NCBI RefSeq assembly: GCF_946187725.1
Contig: NZ_CAMHSK010000008.1
Location: 1 to 64,000 of the forward strand
Direction: 5' to 3'
Length of the DNA: 64,000 nt
Origin: an uncultured Treponema sp.
GTDB lineage: Bacteria > Spirochaetota > Spirochaetia > Treponematales > Treponemataceae
Program-made: the position numbers and the translations under genes
The notes under the pieces: model-generated
The model's database searches: none
What the model was told of the DNA's origin: nothing
What the model saw: the letters and a program-made list of their open reading frames with translations, nothing else
Shown: positions 25,601 through 34,675 of the stretch, in pieces
Layout of the letters: every line of letters begins with the position of its first letter
Numbering within the stretch: position 1 is the first letter of the stretch

Positions 25601-27799
25601 ATGAGTTACAGTTTTGATAATATAAGCATTAAAAAAGACGGAAAACGAATTTTCCCGATTATGGGCGAGATTCACTATTCACGCGTGCCTCGCTCTGAAT
25701 GGGCGGAACGGCTTTATAAGATGAAGTCAGGCGGTGTTACGCTTGCGAGTTCCTATGTAATCTGGATTCACCATGAGGAAATTGAAGGAGAATATGATTT
25801 TTCGGGTCAGCGTGATTTACATGCTTTCATGCAGACCGTAAAAGACTGCGGAATGAAGATACTGCTTAGAATCGGGCCGTGGTGTCATGGTGAGGTTCGT
25901 AACGGCGGATTCCCGGACTGGCTTTTAAAAAAGGAATATGAGCCGCGTACGAATGATGAGCGTTACTTTGAGCTTGTGAGAAAGTGGTATTCAAAAATCT
26001 ATGAGCAGGTAAGCGATTTTATCTGCAATCCTGAAGACGATTCTACGGGCGAAAATCCGATTATCGGCGTTCAGATTGAAAACGAATACGGTCATTGCGG
26101 CGGCCTTTACGAAAAGGAATCAGGTGAGCTTCATATGCAGACTTTGCAGAAACTTGCGAAAGAATGTGGCTTCAATGTCGCATTGTACACGGCAACAGGC
26201 TGGGGCGGAGCATGGACTGGCGGAATGCTTCCTGTCATGGGCGGATATTGCGATGCTCCGTGGGATCAGAGGACTTCGGAAATCGAGCCGAGCGGTAACT
26301 ACACTTTCACGCATGAGCGAAATGACCACAACATCGGAAGCGATCACGGTTTTGGCTACGGAATCACTTTTGACATCGAAAAATTCCCTTATCTCACGGC
26401 AGAACTTGGCGGCGGACTTCAGGTGACAGGTCACAGAAGAACGATTGCAAGCGCAAAGGACATTGCGGCAGTCGCTCTTTCAAAACTTGGAAGCGGCGTG
26501 AATCTGCTCGGATTTTATATGTATGCGGGCGGCACGAACCCGGAAGGAAAACTCACGACTTTACAGGAATCGCGCGCAACCGGCTATCTGAACGATTTGC
26601 CTGTCAAATCCTATGATTTCCGTGCGGCAGTGCGAGAATTCGGTCAGGTTTCGGACACTTTGCGTGAACTTAAATTGCTTTCGTACTTTACTGCCGAGTG
26701 GGGCGAAGAATTGTGCGCTCTTCCTGCCTTGATTCCTGTTGAAGTGAAGCCAGACGATTTGAAATCGCCGAGATTTGCGTTCAGATTCGGAAAAAATGAG
26801 CGTTCTGAAAAAAGCGGCTATGTTTTTGTGAACAACTATGTCCGCCATCAGAAACTGAATGAATGGAATCTTTCTGACTATAAAAAAGAATATGATTTCC
26901 TTCCGGACGGAATCACGGTTCACGGCGGGGAATTTTTCTTCCTGCCATTCAATATGGCTTTTGGGTCTTCCTTTGTCAAAAACGCAAAAGTCACTCCGTT
27001 TACAAAAATCGCTTCGGGTGAAAATGAGCTTTTCGTATTCTACAAGCGCGAAAATGACGGTGAAAGCGCGAATCTGTTTGATTTTGCTGACGAAAAATCA
27101 GAGAATCTGGCAAAAAAGAACTTCCTTGTCCTTGAACGGAAAGACGCGCTCAATTCATGGAAAATCGGGAAGCGCCTTGTGATTACAGATTCAACTTCTT
27201 CTGCAATCGAAAATGCTGGGGGCGGAATCGATATTATTTCTCGAAGCTGTTCTGAGATTTTTGTGTATCCTGATTTTGAAAAAGCTCCTGAAGGATTCAA
27301 AAAAAGTGGCATGGTGAATAAAAATGCCGCCAGTGATTTTAACCAAGTCCTGTTCGCGAAATATGAGCCAATTTCAAAAGAAGAGGACAAAGGTCTTCTG
27401 ATTTCGGAAAAAGCGGGAACTGAAAACGGCTCGGTTTTCTACAAAATCGACTTGAGTTCTCTCATTGAAAAATTGCGTTCAAAATCTTCTGACTCAGCCC
27501 TTTCTGACATCTTTGTTTCTTTTGATTACACAGGCGACAAGGCAAATCTCTACGAAGTAAATGACGGAAAGCGAAAACTGCTTCTTGACCATTTCTATCT
27601 TGGTGAAGAGTATCCCTGGGAAATCGGCTTGAAGCGTTTTACTGAAAGTGAAATTGATTTTAAGAATCTGGAACTCGAGATTGTACCGCTCAAAAAAGAC
27701 GCGGAAGTCTACATAGAAAAATGGCCACAGTTCAGCGGAAAGGAAATCGCAGTTCTTCACTCACTGAATTACGAAACTGAAAGGAAATTTGAAATATAA
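25601..27799 (+). CDS. Beta-galactosidase, glycoside hydrolase family 35
   Basis: 732 residues without a signal peptide, so cytoplasmic. The GH35 hallmarks are present: GEIHYSRVPRSEWAERL near the start, RIGPWCHGEVRNGGFPDWL, the acid/base in QIENEYG (Glu162) and the probable nucleophile in TAELGGG (Glu268). After the barrel (to about residue 330) come beta-rich domains usual for the family. It would release galactose from imported galacto-oligosaccharides. ATG 25601 has AGAGGA upstream; earlier in-frame codons run through the operator. It follows the permeases and precedes the galactanase, so the locus has import, internal cleavage and external cleavage in order. Confidence 0.9.
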   Translation: MSYSFDNISIKKDGKRIFPIMGEIHYSRVPRSEWAERLYKMKSGGVTLASSYVIWIHHEEIEGEYDFSGQRDLHAFMQTVKDCGMKILLRIGPWCHGEVRNGGFPDWLLKKEYEPRTNDERYFELVRKWYSKIYEQVSDFICNPEDDSTGENPIIGVQIENEYGHCGGLYEKESGELHMQTLQKLAKECGFNVALYTATGWGGAWTGGMLPVMGGYCDAPWDQRTSEIEPSGNYTFTHERNDHNIGSDHGFGYGITFDIEKFPYLTAELGGGLQVTGHRRTIASAKDIAAVALSKLGSGVNLLGFYMYAGGTNPEGKLTTLQESRATGYLNDLPVKSYDFRAAVREFGQVSDTLRELKLLSYFTAEWGEELCALPALIPVEVKPDDLKSPRFAFRFGKNERSEKSGYVFVNNYVRHQKLNEWNLSDYKKEYDFLPDGITVHGGEFFFLPFNMAFGSSFVKNAKVTPFTKIASGENELFVFYKRENDGESANLFDFADEKSENLAKKNFLVLERKDALNSWKIGKRLVITDSTSSAIENAGGGIDIISRSCSEIFVYPDFEKAPEGFKKSGMVNKNAASDFNQVLFAKYEPISKEEDKGLLISEKAGTENGSVFYKIDLSSLIEKLRSKSSDSALSDIFVSFDYTGDKANLYEVNDGKRKLLLDHFYLGEEYPWEIGLKRFTESEIDFKNLELEIVPLKKDAEVYIEKWPQFSGKEIAVLHSLNYETERKFEI

Positions 27800-27823
27800 G
27801 GATTCCATAAGGAGGAAAAAGTT

Positions 27824-29782
27824 ATGAAAAAAGTACTTGCTGCTGCAATCACTTGTGCTTTGATTTCGCCTTTGTTTGCTGTATCGGGAAAGGCTTCTGA
27901 TGCAGTAAAACAGAAAATCGTCGTGGAAAAGGTTGACGGACTTCGTGATGATTTTATGAAGGGCGTTGATATCAGCATGGTCGATCAGATAGAGAGGACA
28001 GGCGGAAAATTTTACAACGCTCGTGGTGAGGAAGAGGACATTTTTAAGATTCTCAAAGATCATGGCGTAAATTATGTCCGAATCCGTCTCTGGAACAATC
28101 CGACTTATGAAGAAGATCAGTATGACAAAAACGGAAAACTCGTCGCGAAAAAGGGTGAGAAACGAGGCGGCGGTGACAATACAATCGAAACCGACCTTCG
28201 AATCGCCAAAAGAATAAAGGCCGCGGGCTTACAATTCATGCTCGACTTCCATTATTCGGATTTCTGGGCGGATCCAGGAAAGCAGTATATGCCGCAGGAT
28301 TGGAAAAATCTCAGCGCGAAGGAACTTGAAAACACTGTAGAAAAATTCACCCGCGAGACGATTGACCGCTTTGCTGCAGAAGGCGCGGCTCCAGATTCTG
28401 TTCAGATTGGAAATGAGCTGAATTCGGGCTTCATGTGGCCAATCGGTCAGACCTGGAGTGAAGACCCCAAAGCGAAAATCGGCGGAATGAAGCAGTTTAT
28501 GCGTCTTCTTGACCGAGCTTCAAAGGGCGTTCGCTCTGCAAAAGGCGGCAATGACATAAAAATCATCATTCACCTTGCAGACGGCGGAAAGCAGGACTTG
28601 TATAAATATGTCTTTGATGAAGTCAAGAAAGCAAAAATCGACTATGACATCATTGGTCTTTCATTCTATCCGTACTGGCACGGCTCCATTGCAGAGCTTA
28701 CAGCAAATCTTGAGATGATTTCAAAGCGATACGGAAAAGAAATGGCTGTCGTGGAAACGGCATATGCTTTCACTGAGGAAAACGGCGATTTTCAGGGCAA
28801 TGTCTTTCAGGTCTATTCTGATGAGGCAAACGGCTATGTTCCGAGCGTTCAGGGACAGGCGACTGAATTGCGCGACATAATTGCGGCTGTCAGCAGCGTA
28901 AAAGGCGGATGCGGCGTATTCTGGTGGGAAGCGGATTCAATTCTCTGGAAAGGCGCGAATCTTTCTGCAACTGAAGGAAATACCTGGGAAAATCAGGCTT
29001 TGTTCGATTTTACAGGAAAAGTTCTTCCGTCAATGGCTGTCTGGAATTTGGTGAGCGGCAAGGGCGAGGTCGAGAATGTCTGGGGCGGTTCTGCCAAAAA
29101 TGGCTCAGGCTTTACTCCATATGCACTCGCAGATTCCCTTGAGATTACGGCAAAAACTGGGGAAACACCTGCTCTTCCGTCAAAAATCAAGGTAATCTAC
29201 ACAAACGACAGTGAAGGTCTGGTCGATGTCAAATGGGAAAGCATCGACTGGAAAAACCAAAAAGCCGGAATTGTGAGCGTTGAAGGCACGGTTAGCGGTC
29301 AAAGCTTTAAGGCACGGGCGAGCGTTGTTTTGAGCAACCGTATGAATTTGATTGAAGACCCTTCGTTTGAAAGCGGAAAAATGGGAAAATGGAAACTCAA
29401 CGGACCCGGGGCAGCCTGCTTTATGGAAAACAACAAGGGCAATGCAAAGAGCGGAAAATGGACTTACAAATACTGGCTTGGAAACGGCTTTAAGTCTGTG
29501 CTCTCGCAGACAGTCAGCGTTCCAGAAAACGGAACATACGAGCTTTCTGTCTGGGCGATGGGCGGCGGCGGCGAAAACAATATCCGCTTGTTCGCGGCAA
29601 ATTTTGACGGAACAGAAAAGCAGGTAACATCAAAAATCACGAATACCGGCTGGACAGACTGGCATCAGTACAAGATTCGCGTTCCTGTAAGCAACGGAAA
29701 AGTTACTGTCGGAATCTATCTGGACACGAATCCAGACTGCTGGGGCAACTTCGACGACATTGAGTTGATTAAAGTGGATTAA
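27824..29782 (+). CDS. Endo-beta-1,4-galactanase, GH53, with Ig-like and CBM61-like domains
   Basis: 652 residues. A signal peptide (about 22 residues) precedes a GH53 barrel: MKGVDISMVDQIE, VNYVRIRLWNNP, MLDFHYSDFWADPGKQ, acid/base in QIGNELNSG (Glu198) and nucleophile in MAVVETAY (Glu311). A bacterial Ig-like type 4 domain follows (about 430-505). The last 145 residues (NLIEDPSFESG...CWGNFDDIELIKV) resemble CBM61, a beta-1,4-galactan-binding module found on GH53 enzymes. It cuts arabinogalactan type I or pectic galactan into oligosaccharides outside the inner membrane. AAGGAGG precedes the ATG; gap to GH35 24 nt. It is not a lipoprotein, unlike the second GH53. Confidence 0.93.
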   Translation: MKKVLAAAITCALISPLFAVSGKASDAVKQKIVVEKVDGLRDDFMKGVDISMVDQIERTGGKFYNARGEEEDIFKILKDHGVNYVRIRLWNNPTYEEDQYDKNGKLVAKKGEKRGGGDNTIETDLRIAKRIKAAGLQFMLDFHYSDFWADPGKQYMPQDWKNLSAKELENTVEKFTRETIDRFAAEGAAPDSVQIGNELNSGFMWPIGQTWSEDPKAKIGGMKQFMRLLDRASKGVRSAKGGNDIKIIIHLADGGKQDLYKYVFDEVKKAKIDYDIIGLSFYPYWHGSIAELTANLEMISKRYGKEMAVVETAYAFTEENGDFQGNVFQVYSDEANGYVPSVQGQATELRDIIAAVSSVKGGCGVFWWEADSILWKGANLSATEGNTWENQALFDFTGKVLPSMAVWNLVSGKGEVENVWGGSAKNGSGFTPYALADSLEITAKTGETPALPSKIKVIYTNDSEGLVDVKWESIDWKNQKAGIVSVEGTVSGQSFKARASVVLSNRMNLIEDPSFESGKMGKWKLNGPGAACFMENNKGNAKSGKWTYKYWLGNGFKSVLSQTVSVPENGTYELSVWAMGGGGENNIRLFAANFDGTEKQVTSKITNTGWTDWHQYKIRVPVSNGKVTVGIYLDTNPDCWGNFDDIELIKVD

Positions 29783-29797
29783 AAAGGGGATTTTACA

Positions 29798-31621
29798 ATG
29801 AAAAGAAATGTTAAAATGAATAAAAAAATCTCTGTGCTGCTTGCTCTTTCTCTTTTGATTTCAAGCTCTTATGCACAGGAAGCGAATGACGGTTTTGTGG
29901 TTCCGCTGAACGAGGATTTTTCTAAGGCAGTGAGTGCGGCTCCGGCTCAGGCAAGCACTGCGGGAAATTCTTCTGTGGCACAGGGCGCATGGATTGAGCT
30001 TACTTCGAGCAACAAGGCGATTATCCGCGACATTGCGACGAACGAAAAATCGGGATACGAATTCGACAATTCGCATCTTCTCTCAAACCTCAACTGGTGG
30101 TTCTGGGGCGACATAACGCCATCGTTCCATCTTGATGCGGAAATTTCGGTTTACGATTTCGACAAGACTATCTACCAGTCGAACAGCTATGCCGATAACG
30201 ACCCGACCGTGAGCTGGAAAGACGGATTCCACGAGCTTTACTCAATGCCGTTCAGCTTCATGCACAATGGGAATGATAATACTGTCGGCTCGTTCAACAA
30301 ATTCGGATTCACGCTCATAAATCCTTACTTTGAGACAAAAATCGGCTACGGAAAGCTCAAGGCGGGCGGAATGCTTGATTTTGACGGAATCTATCATGTC
30401 ATTGACCGCTGGGAATCTGTCGAAAAGGGCTTCACTGAACTGTCGCTTGGAAAAGACCTTCAAAAAATCGGCGACTTCACCGTAAACGCGACTGCAGCAC
30501 TCAGCATGATGCGGGGCACTTACGGTCTCTATGATTTGCTTGATGTAAAATATGGTGACGAAAAAGCACCTTTGATTGAATTCGCCGCAACATTCGGAAG
30601 CAAAACCGAATCTGAAAAACTCTACGACTACAACAAGGACAATATCAACGCGTTCTCTACATATCTTGCCGTCGCTCCAATCGAGCCTCTCAAAATCGAA
30701 TTCCATATGCTCGGAACATTCGGAACGGATCTTGACCTTGAAAAAGAGACGCTTGCCTTTGCGGGAAGGGGAAGCTGGCAGGCAGAAAAATGGAGCCTTC
30801 GCGTCATGGAAAGTCTTGCCGGTTCCAGCGTGAATTCGGTCTGGGGAAGCGATGGCCAGGCTTACGATGACATCAATGCGGGAAAACTTTTTACCCAGGC
30901 GGATTTTGCTTTCGCTCCTTTGGAATGGTTTTCTTTCGGTCTTGATGAAGGTCTTACTCTTCCTTCTTATGATGACGAGACTTTCGCGCTCAGTTTTGCA
31001 TCGGACACGAGCGCGGAATATTCGCTCAGAAACGAGCCTTATTTTGACTTTGATTTGGAACGATTTCTTGCGACTCCGCTCACGCTTGCTTCTTACGGTG
31101 TAATTTATGCTGACAAGGCAGTCTCCGGGAAAAAGAACAAGCAGATTATCACGCTGCAGGAAGCCGGTGCCGAACTTGCATGGGCTCCTGATTTCAGCAT
31201 GATGAAAAAACTCAAATTCGATTATGCGACCAGCTCTTCATACAATAAATGGACGAGCAGCGCAGGCTCAAGCTACAAAAAGAATGTCACATATCACAGT
31301 ATGATTTTGAAATCTGATATTACTGATAACTTTAATGTTTTCGGCGGAATGCTTTATCGTGCCTATGAAAATAAAACTGACAAAAATCAGCCGCTCGGAT
31401 TTGCGCTCGGGTTTGCGGTCAACAAAACGCCTCTTCCAGGGCATCCGAAACTTTGGGCTCACTTTGCCTACGGAATGGATCCGTTTGAGGACAACAACTA
31501 CAGCCTGTACCGTGCCGACGACCCGCTCAATAAGCCGATTCACCGCACATATCTTCTTAACACGCTTGACGATAACAACTACAACAGTTTCGTCCGAGTC
31601 GGCTTAATCTGGGATTTGTAA
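29798..31621 (+). CDS. Outer-membrane porin-like beta-barrel of the galactan locus
   Basis: 607 residues. Signal peptide ending near SSSYAQ. The remainder is a series of amphipathic strands rich in aromatic residues and ends in FVRVGLIWDL, a typical barrel C-terminus. Start ATG 29798 has AAGGGG upstream; ATG 29816 is an alternative that also gives a signal peptide. No family is recognised. Its place between the secreted galactanase and two lipoproteins suggests an outer-membrane pore for galacto-oligosaccharides. Substrate specificity is inferred from context only. Confidence 0.75.
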   Translation: MKRNVKMNKKISVLLALSLLISSSYAQEANDGFVVPLNEDFSKAVSAAPAQASTAGNSSVAQGAWIELTSSNKAIIRDIATNEKSGYEFDNSHLLSNLNWWFWGDITPSFHLDAEISVYDFDKTIYQSNSYADNDPTVSWKDGFHELYSMPFSFMHNGNDNTVGSFNKFGFTLINPYFETKIGYGKLKAGGMLDFDGIYHVIDRWESVEKGFTELSLGKDLQKIGDFTVNATAALSMMRGTYGLYDLLDVKYGDEKAPLIEFAATFGSKTESEKLYDYNKDNINAFSTYLAVAPIEPLKIEFHMLGTFGTDLDLEKETLAFAGRGSWQAEKWSLRVMESLAGSSVNSVWGSDGQAYDDINAGKLFTQADFAFAPLEWFSFGLDEGLTLPSYDDETFALSFASDTSAEYSLRNEPYFDFDLERFLATPLTLASYGVIYADKAVSGKKNKQIITLQEAGAELAWAPDFSMMKKLKFDYATSSSYNKWTSSAGSSYKKNVTYHSMILKSDITDNFNVFGGMLYRAYENKTDKNQPLGFALGFAVNKTPLPGHPKLWAHFAYGMDPFEDNNYSLYRADDPLNKPIHRTYLLNTLDDNNYNSFVRVGLIWDL

Positions 31622-31635
31622 TGGAGGATAGGAAA

Positions 31636-32157
31636 ATGAAAATTGAAAATGGAAAAATGAAAATGGAAAACGAGCATCGATTCCTGAATCTGGCGAAAGT
31701 TAGAGGTTTTTTGGTATTGATATCTTGTCTTTTTCTGGGGGTTGGGCTTTCTTCTTGTGCTGATGCGGACGGACTTCATAATCAGCCAGAGCTTCTTGTG
31801 ACTTTTGAATTTTCGGGATTCGGGGATATTTCGGGAAATTACTCGATTCCTGGAAATTTTGACGGAAACAACGGCTGGGACAACACAAATATCGATGTCG
31901 TGATGAAAAACGGAAGGGGCGTTTCAAATGAAATTTCTGTGACGACGGCGAACATTCAGTTCTCGCTCTGTCCTACAAACGACTGGTCACGCCCATGGTA
32001 TTCTGCAGGAGCTTGTGAAGGGAACGGAGCAGACGGCTCAAACGGAAACCGAAATTTTTATATCGATAATCTCGATTTGAGCAAAGGAAAAGCCACCGTC
32101 GTCGTGGAAGTTAAAAACGGAGTCGCGACACCCACAAGCACTTCCGTATCAAAATAA
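31636..32157 (+). CDS. Small lipoprotein of the galactan locus, function unknown
   Basis: 173 residues. The lipobox LSSC lies unusually far in (about residue 41) because the start runs through an AT-rich GAAAATGGAAAATG repeat that adds MKIENGKMKMENEH. ATG 31636 has GGAGG 8 nt upstream; ATG 31621 overlaps the preceding stop but lacks a site. After the cysteine, ELLVTFEFSGF resembles the first strand of the module in the next lipoprotein and the second galactanase. A disulfide is possible (two further Cys, around SLCPTNDW and GACEG). It may bind galactan at the surface; not demonstrated. Confidence 0.65.
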   Translation: MKIENGKMKMENEHRFLNLAKVRGFLVLISCLFLGVGLSSCADADGLHNQPELLVTFEFSGFGDISGNYSIPGNFDGNNGWDNTNIDVVMKNGRGVSNEISVTTANIQFSLCPTNDWSRPWYSAGACEGNGADGSNGNRNFYIDNLDLSKGKATVVVEVKNGVATPTSTSVSK

Positions 32158-32221
32158 GGAAATGACTGTCTTTCAAAAAGGCAGATATCAATAAAAGTGA
32201 TTCTATAAGGAGGAATCTATT

Positions 32222-32986
32222 ATGAAAAAAAGCATTTTTGCACTGGTCGGTGCGGCACTCATGCTCGCATCAGGATTTGTTTTCACAGGCTGCTCTAGCA
32301 GTGATGATGAAGAAGAAGGCTCTGCTACCATGACGGTGAATTTTAAATTCAGTGATTTTACGGCTACAAGTGTAAGCGTTAAATACGGAAATGGTAAAAA
32401 CAAAGATGACTCGACAAAAACAAGCACTATTACTGCGAATCTTGCCTCTGATGGAAAAAGTGCGACTTTCACCGCTTCTGATAAGTATGTAAATGATGAC
32501 GGATATATGGACATCATAACTCTGACAGTTTCTAACAGCGATGGTGAAGTTGAAACAACTTTTGAAAGTAATTCAAGCGGAGAAACTGGTGCTTGGTTCA
32601 AGTTTGTTGAAGATGGTTCTGTCACAATTACTTACAAGAAAAAGGCAGCCGAAGCAGGTTCTTCTATTTATTCTGCAAGTTACACAGGAACTGGAGCATA
32701 TCCTGAAACAGCGACAGTTGCTGCCTCTGTTTTCTCAAGCCTCACAATAAATAAACTTAAAGTAAAGGCAGCAAATTATTCTGCAACTGATAATGATGCC
32801 TGGTGGGTTAATGTAAACTCCGCTGCTTCTTGGGATAATCAGGTTACGCTGGGATGGGACGATGACATTAGCGGTTATTCTGCTGAGATTTCAGATTCTG
32901 CTGTCATTTCTGCAATTAAATCAAACGGTTTGTTCGTTGTCGCTGGAAATGGTGCAACCTGTACTATTTCCGTGCTTTATGAATAA
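32222..32986 (+). CDS. Two-domain lipoprotein sharing a module with the second galactanase
   Basis: 254 residues. The lipobox FTGC puts Cys24 at the membrane, followed by an acidic serine linker. Domain 1 (about 36-139) aligns with residues 35-131 of the GH53 lipoprotein encoded at 33116: FxFS...SVSxxYG, a central ATFT.S..Y.....GY, and a closing WFKF.ED...TITYK. Domain 2 (about 145-254) is a different beta-rich unit with paired tryptophans (DAWWVNVNSAASW), ending in CTISVLYE. Solvent-exposed aromatic residues would suit carbohydrate binding. AAGGAGG precedes the ATG; a double hairpin follows the stop. A surface galactan-binding role is inference. Confidence 0.7.
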   Translation: MKKSIFALVGAALMLASGFVFTGCSSSDDEEEGSATMTVNFKFSDFTATSVSVKYGNGKNKDDSTKTSTITANLASDGKSATFTASDKYVNDDGYMDIITLTVSNSDGEVETTFESNSSGETGAWFKFVEDGSVTITYKKKAAEAGSSIYSASYTGTGAYPETATVAASVFSSLTINKLKVKAANYSATDNDAWWVNVNSAASWDNQVTLGWDDDISGYSAEISDSAVISAIKSNGLFVVAGNGATCTISVLYE

Positions 32987-32992
32987 TAGAAC

Positions 32993-33036
32993 TGTTCGGA
33001 AAACGCTAGTCGCAAAGCGACCTCAGTTTCCGAACA
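32993..33036 (+). terminator. Hairpin after the lipoprotein gene
   Basis: TGTTCGGAAAAC (32993-33004) pairs with GTTTCCGAACA (33026-33036), with an inner CGC/GCG stem. There is no T-tract directly after it; it may stabilise the 3' end of the mRNA. Confidence 0.45.
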
Positions 33037-33060
33037 CCTCTAATATATAGCCCCTTGCTT

Positions 33061-33097
33061 TCCCGCGTCATGTCACACGCTGGCGCGGGATTTCTTT
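33061..33097 (+). terminator. Intrinsic terminator before the second GH53
   Basis: TCCCGCG (33061-33067) pairs with CGCGGGA (33084-33090), followed by TTTCTTT. The 129-nt gap therefore ends one transcription unit before the second galactanase, although read-through is possible. Confidence 0.65.
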
Positions 33098-33115
33098 CAA
33101 AAATGGAGCAATAAT

Positions 33116-34663
33116 ATGACACTCCGAAATCATTCTTTCTTAAAAATCTTCTTTTTCTGGGCAATGCTCTTTTCTTTTTTCGCCTGCACTGACGATTCCG
33201 AAGATTCCACTCCTTCGATGGAACTTGTGTTGGCTTTTTCTGGCGAAAATGCTGAATCTCTGACAGGCGTGAGCCTTACTTACGGTGCTTCAGGCGATGA
33301 GTCAATAAAGACAAATGTAATGGCAGCTGTTTCTGGCACTAAGGCACTTTTTACCCTTAGCAGTGAATACGCAGATTCTTACGGATACTTTAAAATTTAC
33401 GGAATAAAAGTCTATGCAGGCGAGACTTTGCTTTCTGCTGAGACTGATGATAATCTCTGGTTTAAGTTTAATGAGGATCAGACACACACAATTTCTTATA
33501 AGCTGAGTAAAAATTCAGACAATTCTATAAAAATAGAAGGGCTTTCAATGAAACTTGGTGAAACATTTATCAGAGGTTTTGATGCTTCTGAGGTCGATTT
33601 TTATGAGCAGGAAAATAATGTCATCTGGACTGATTCCGATGGCAAACAGAAGGATTTCTTTCAGATTCTTGCAAATCATGGTGTAAATACCGTTCGATTG
33701 AGAATCTGGAATGATCCAAATCAATTCGCAAAAAGAATAAACACAGGCATGAACAGCCTAGAGCGCACAATTTCAATGGCAAAGCGGGTAAAGGCTGCAA
33801 ATCTCGATTTGATGCTTGATTTTCATTATTCGGACACATGGGCTGACCCTGGCCGTCAGCTTGTTCCTGCCGCATGGAAAAATTTGAAGAGCGTTGATGA
33901 GGTCGCAAGCTCACTTTCTTCTTATACTACAGAAGTTCTCCAAACCCTTAAAAACGAAGCTGGCATTGTTCCGAAATATGTTCAGATTGGAAACGAGATA
34001 AACAACGGCCTGATGACTCATTATGGCACTGATTCAAGCGACAACAACAAAAAAGAAGAATTCGCATTTGCCGGAACGAGTTGGGGTGAAAATCGTGCGA
34101 ATTTCATAACCTATCTTTCAGCAGGCTGCCATGCAGTTCGTTCTTTTGATTCGGGGATAAAGATTGTCCTTCATGTTGCGCATTCAAAGTATGTGACCTG
34201 GATTTTTGAGCCATTGAAAGAAGCCGCTCTTGATTACGATATAATCGGTCTTTCGTATTATCCCTGGGAAGAAAGCCATGAATCAATCGCTGTTTTGAAA
34301 AGCAATATCGAGGCTCTCAAAAGCGAATTCGGCAAAAAGATTTTGATTGCTGAGTGTTCCGCTCACTGGCATGATGATTCAAATCTTTCCGCTCAAAATC
34401 AAAGCTATATTCATCTTGTAGATCCGCTTACTTCAAAAGTGTATTCAGACCTTGAAACTGGTGAAAAGTCGGGCGTGAACTATGTCAAAGGCACTGTCCA
34501 GAATCAGGCAAACACAATCCGCCATATCATCGAAGAATCTGCAAAATCAGGCGGATGCGGCGTTTTTGTCTGGGGCGGCGACCTCTACGGGAATTACAAA
34601 TGGGGTATGTTCGATTCCAGCGGAAAAGCTTTGCAGAGCCTCGATGTGTTCAAGATTGAGTAA
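33116..34663 (+). CDS. Surface lipoprotein endo-beta-1,4-galactanase, GH53
   Basis: 515 residues. The lipobox FFAC (Cys24) predicts lipid anchoring. Residues about 35-131 are the module shared with the preceding lipoprotein; they precede a GH53 barrel: FIRGFDASEV, VNTVRLRIWNDP, LMLDFHYSDTWADPGRQ, acid/base in QIGNEINNG (Glu294), nucleophile in LIAECSAHW (Glu413). It lacks the C-terminal Ig and CBM61-like domains of the first galactanase, so the N-terminal module may take over substrate binding. The two enzymes probably divide the work: one secreted, one anchored on the membrane. There is no strong ribosome site (GGAGCA about 10 nt upstream is the best). Confidence 0.92.
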   Translation: MTLRNHSFLKIFFFWAMLFSFFACTDDSEDSTPSMELVLAFSGENAESLTGVSLTYGASGDESIKTNVMAAVSGTKALFTLSSEYADSYGYFKIYGIKVYAGETLLSAETDDNLWFKFNEDQTHTISYKLSKNSDNSIKIEGLSMKLGETFIRGFDASEVDFYEQENNVIWTDSDGKQKDFFQILANHGVNTVRLRIWNDPNQFAKRINTGMNSLERTISMAKRVKAANLDLMLDFHYSDTWADPGRQLVPAAWKNLKSVDEVASSLSSYTTEVLQTLKNEAGIVPKYVQIGNEINNGLMTHYGTDSSDNNKKEEFAFAGTSWGENRANFITYLSAGCHAVRSFDSGIKIVLHVAHSKYVTWIFEPLKEAALDYDIIGLSYYPWEESHESIAVLKSNIEALKSEFGKKILIAECSAHWHDDSNLSAQNQSYIHLVDPLTSKVYSDLETGEKSGVNYVKGTVQNQANTIRHIIEESAKSGGCGVFVWGGDLYGNYKWGMFDSSGKALQSLDVFKIE

Positions 34664-34675
34664 ATGGTTATGCTT

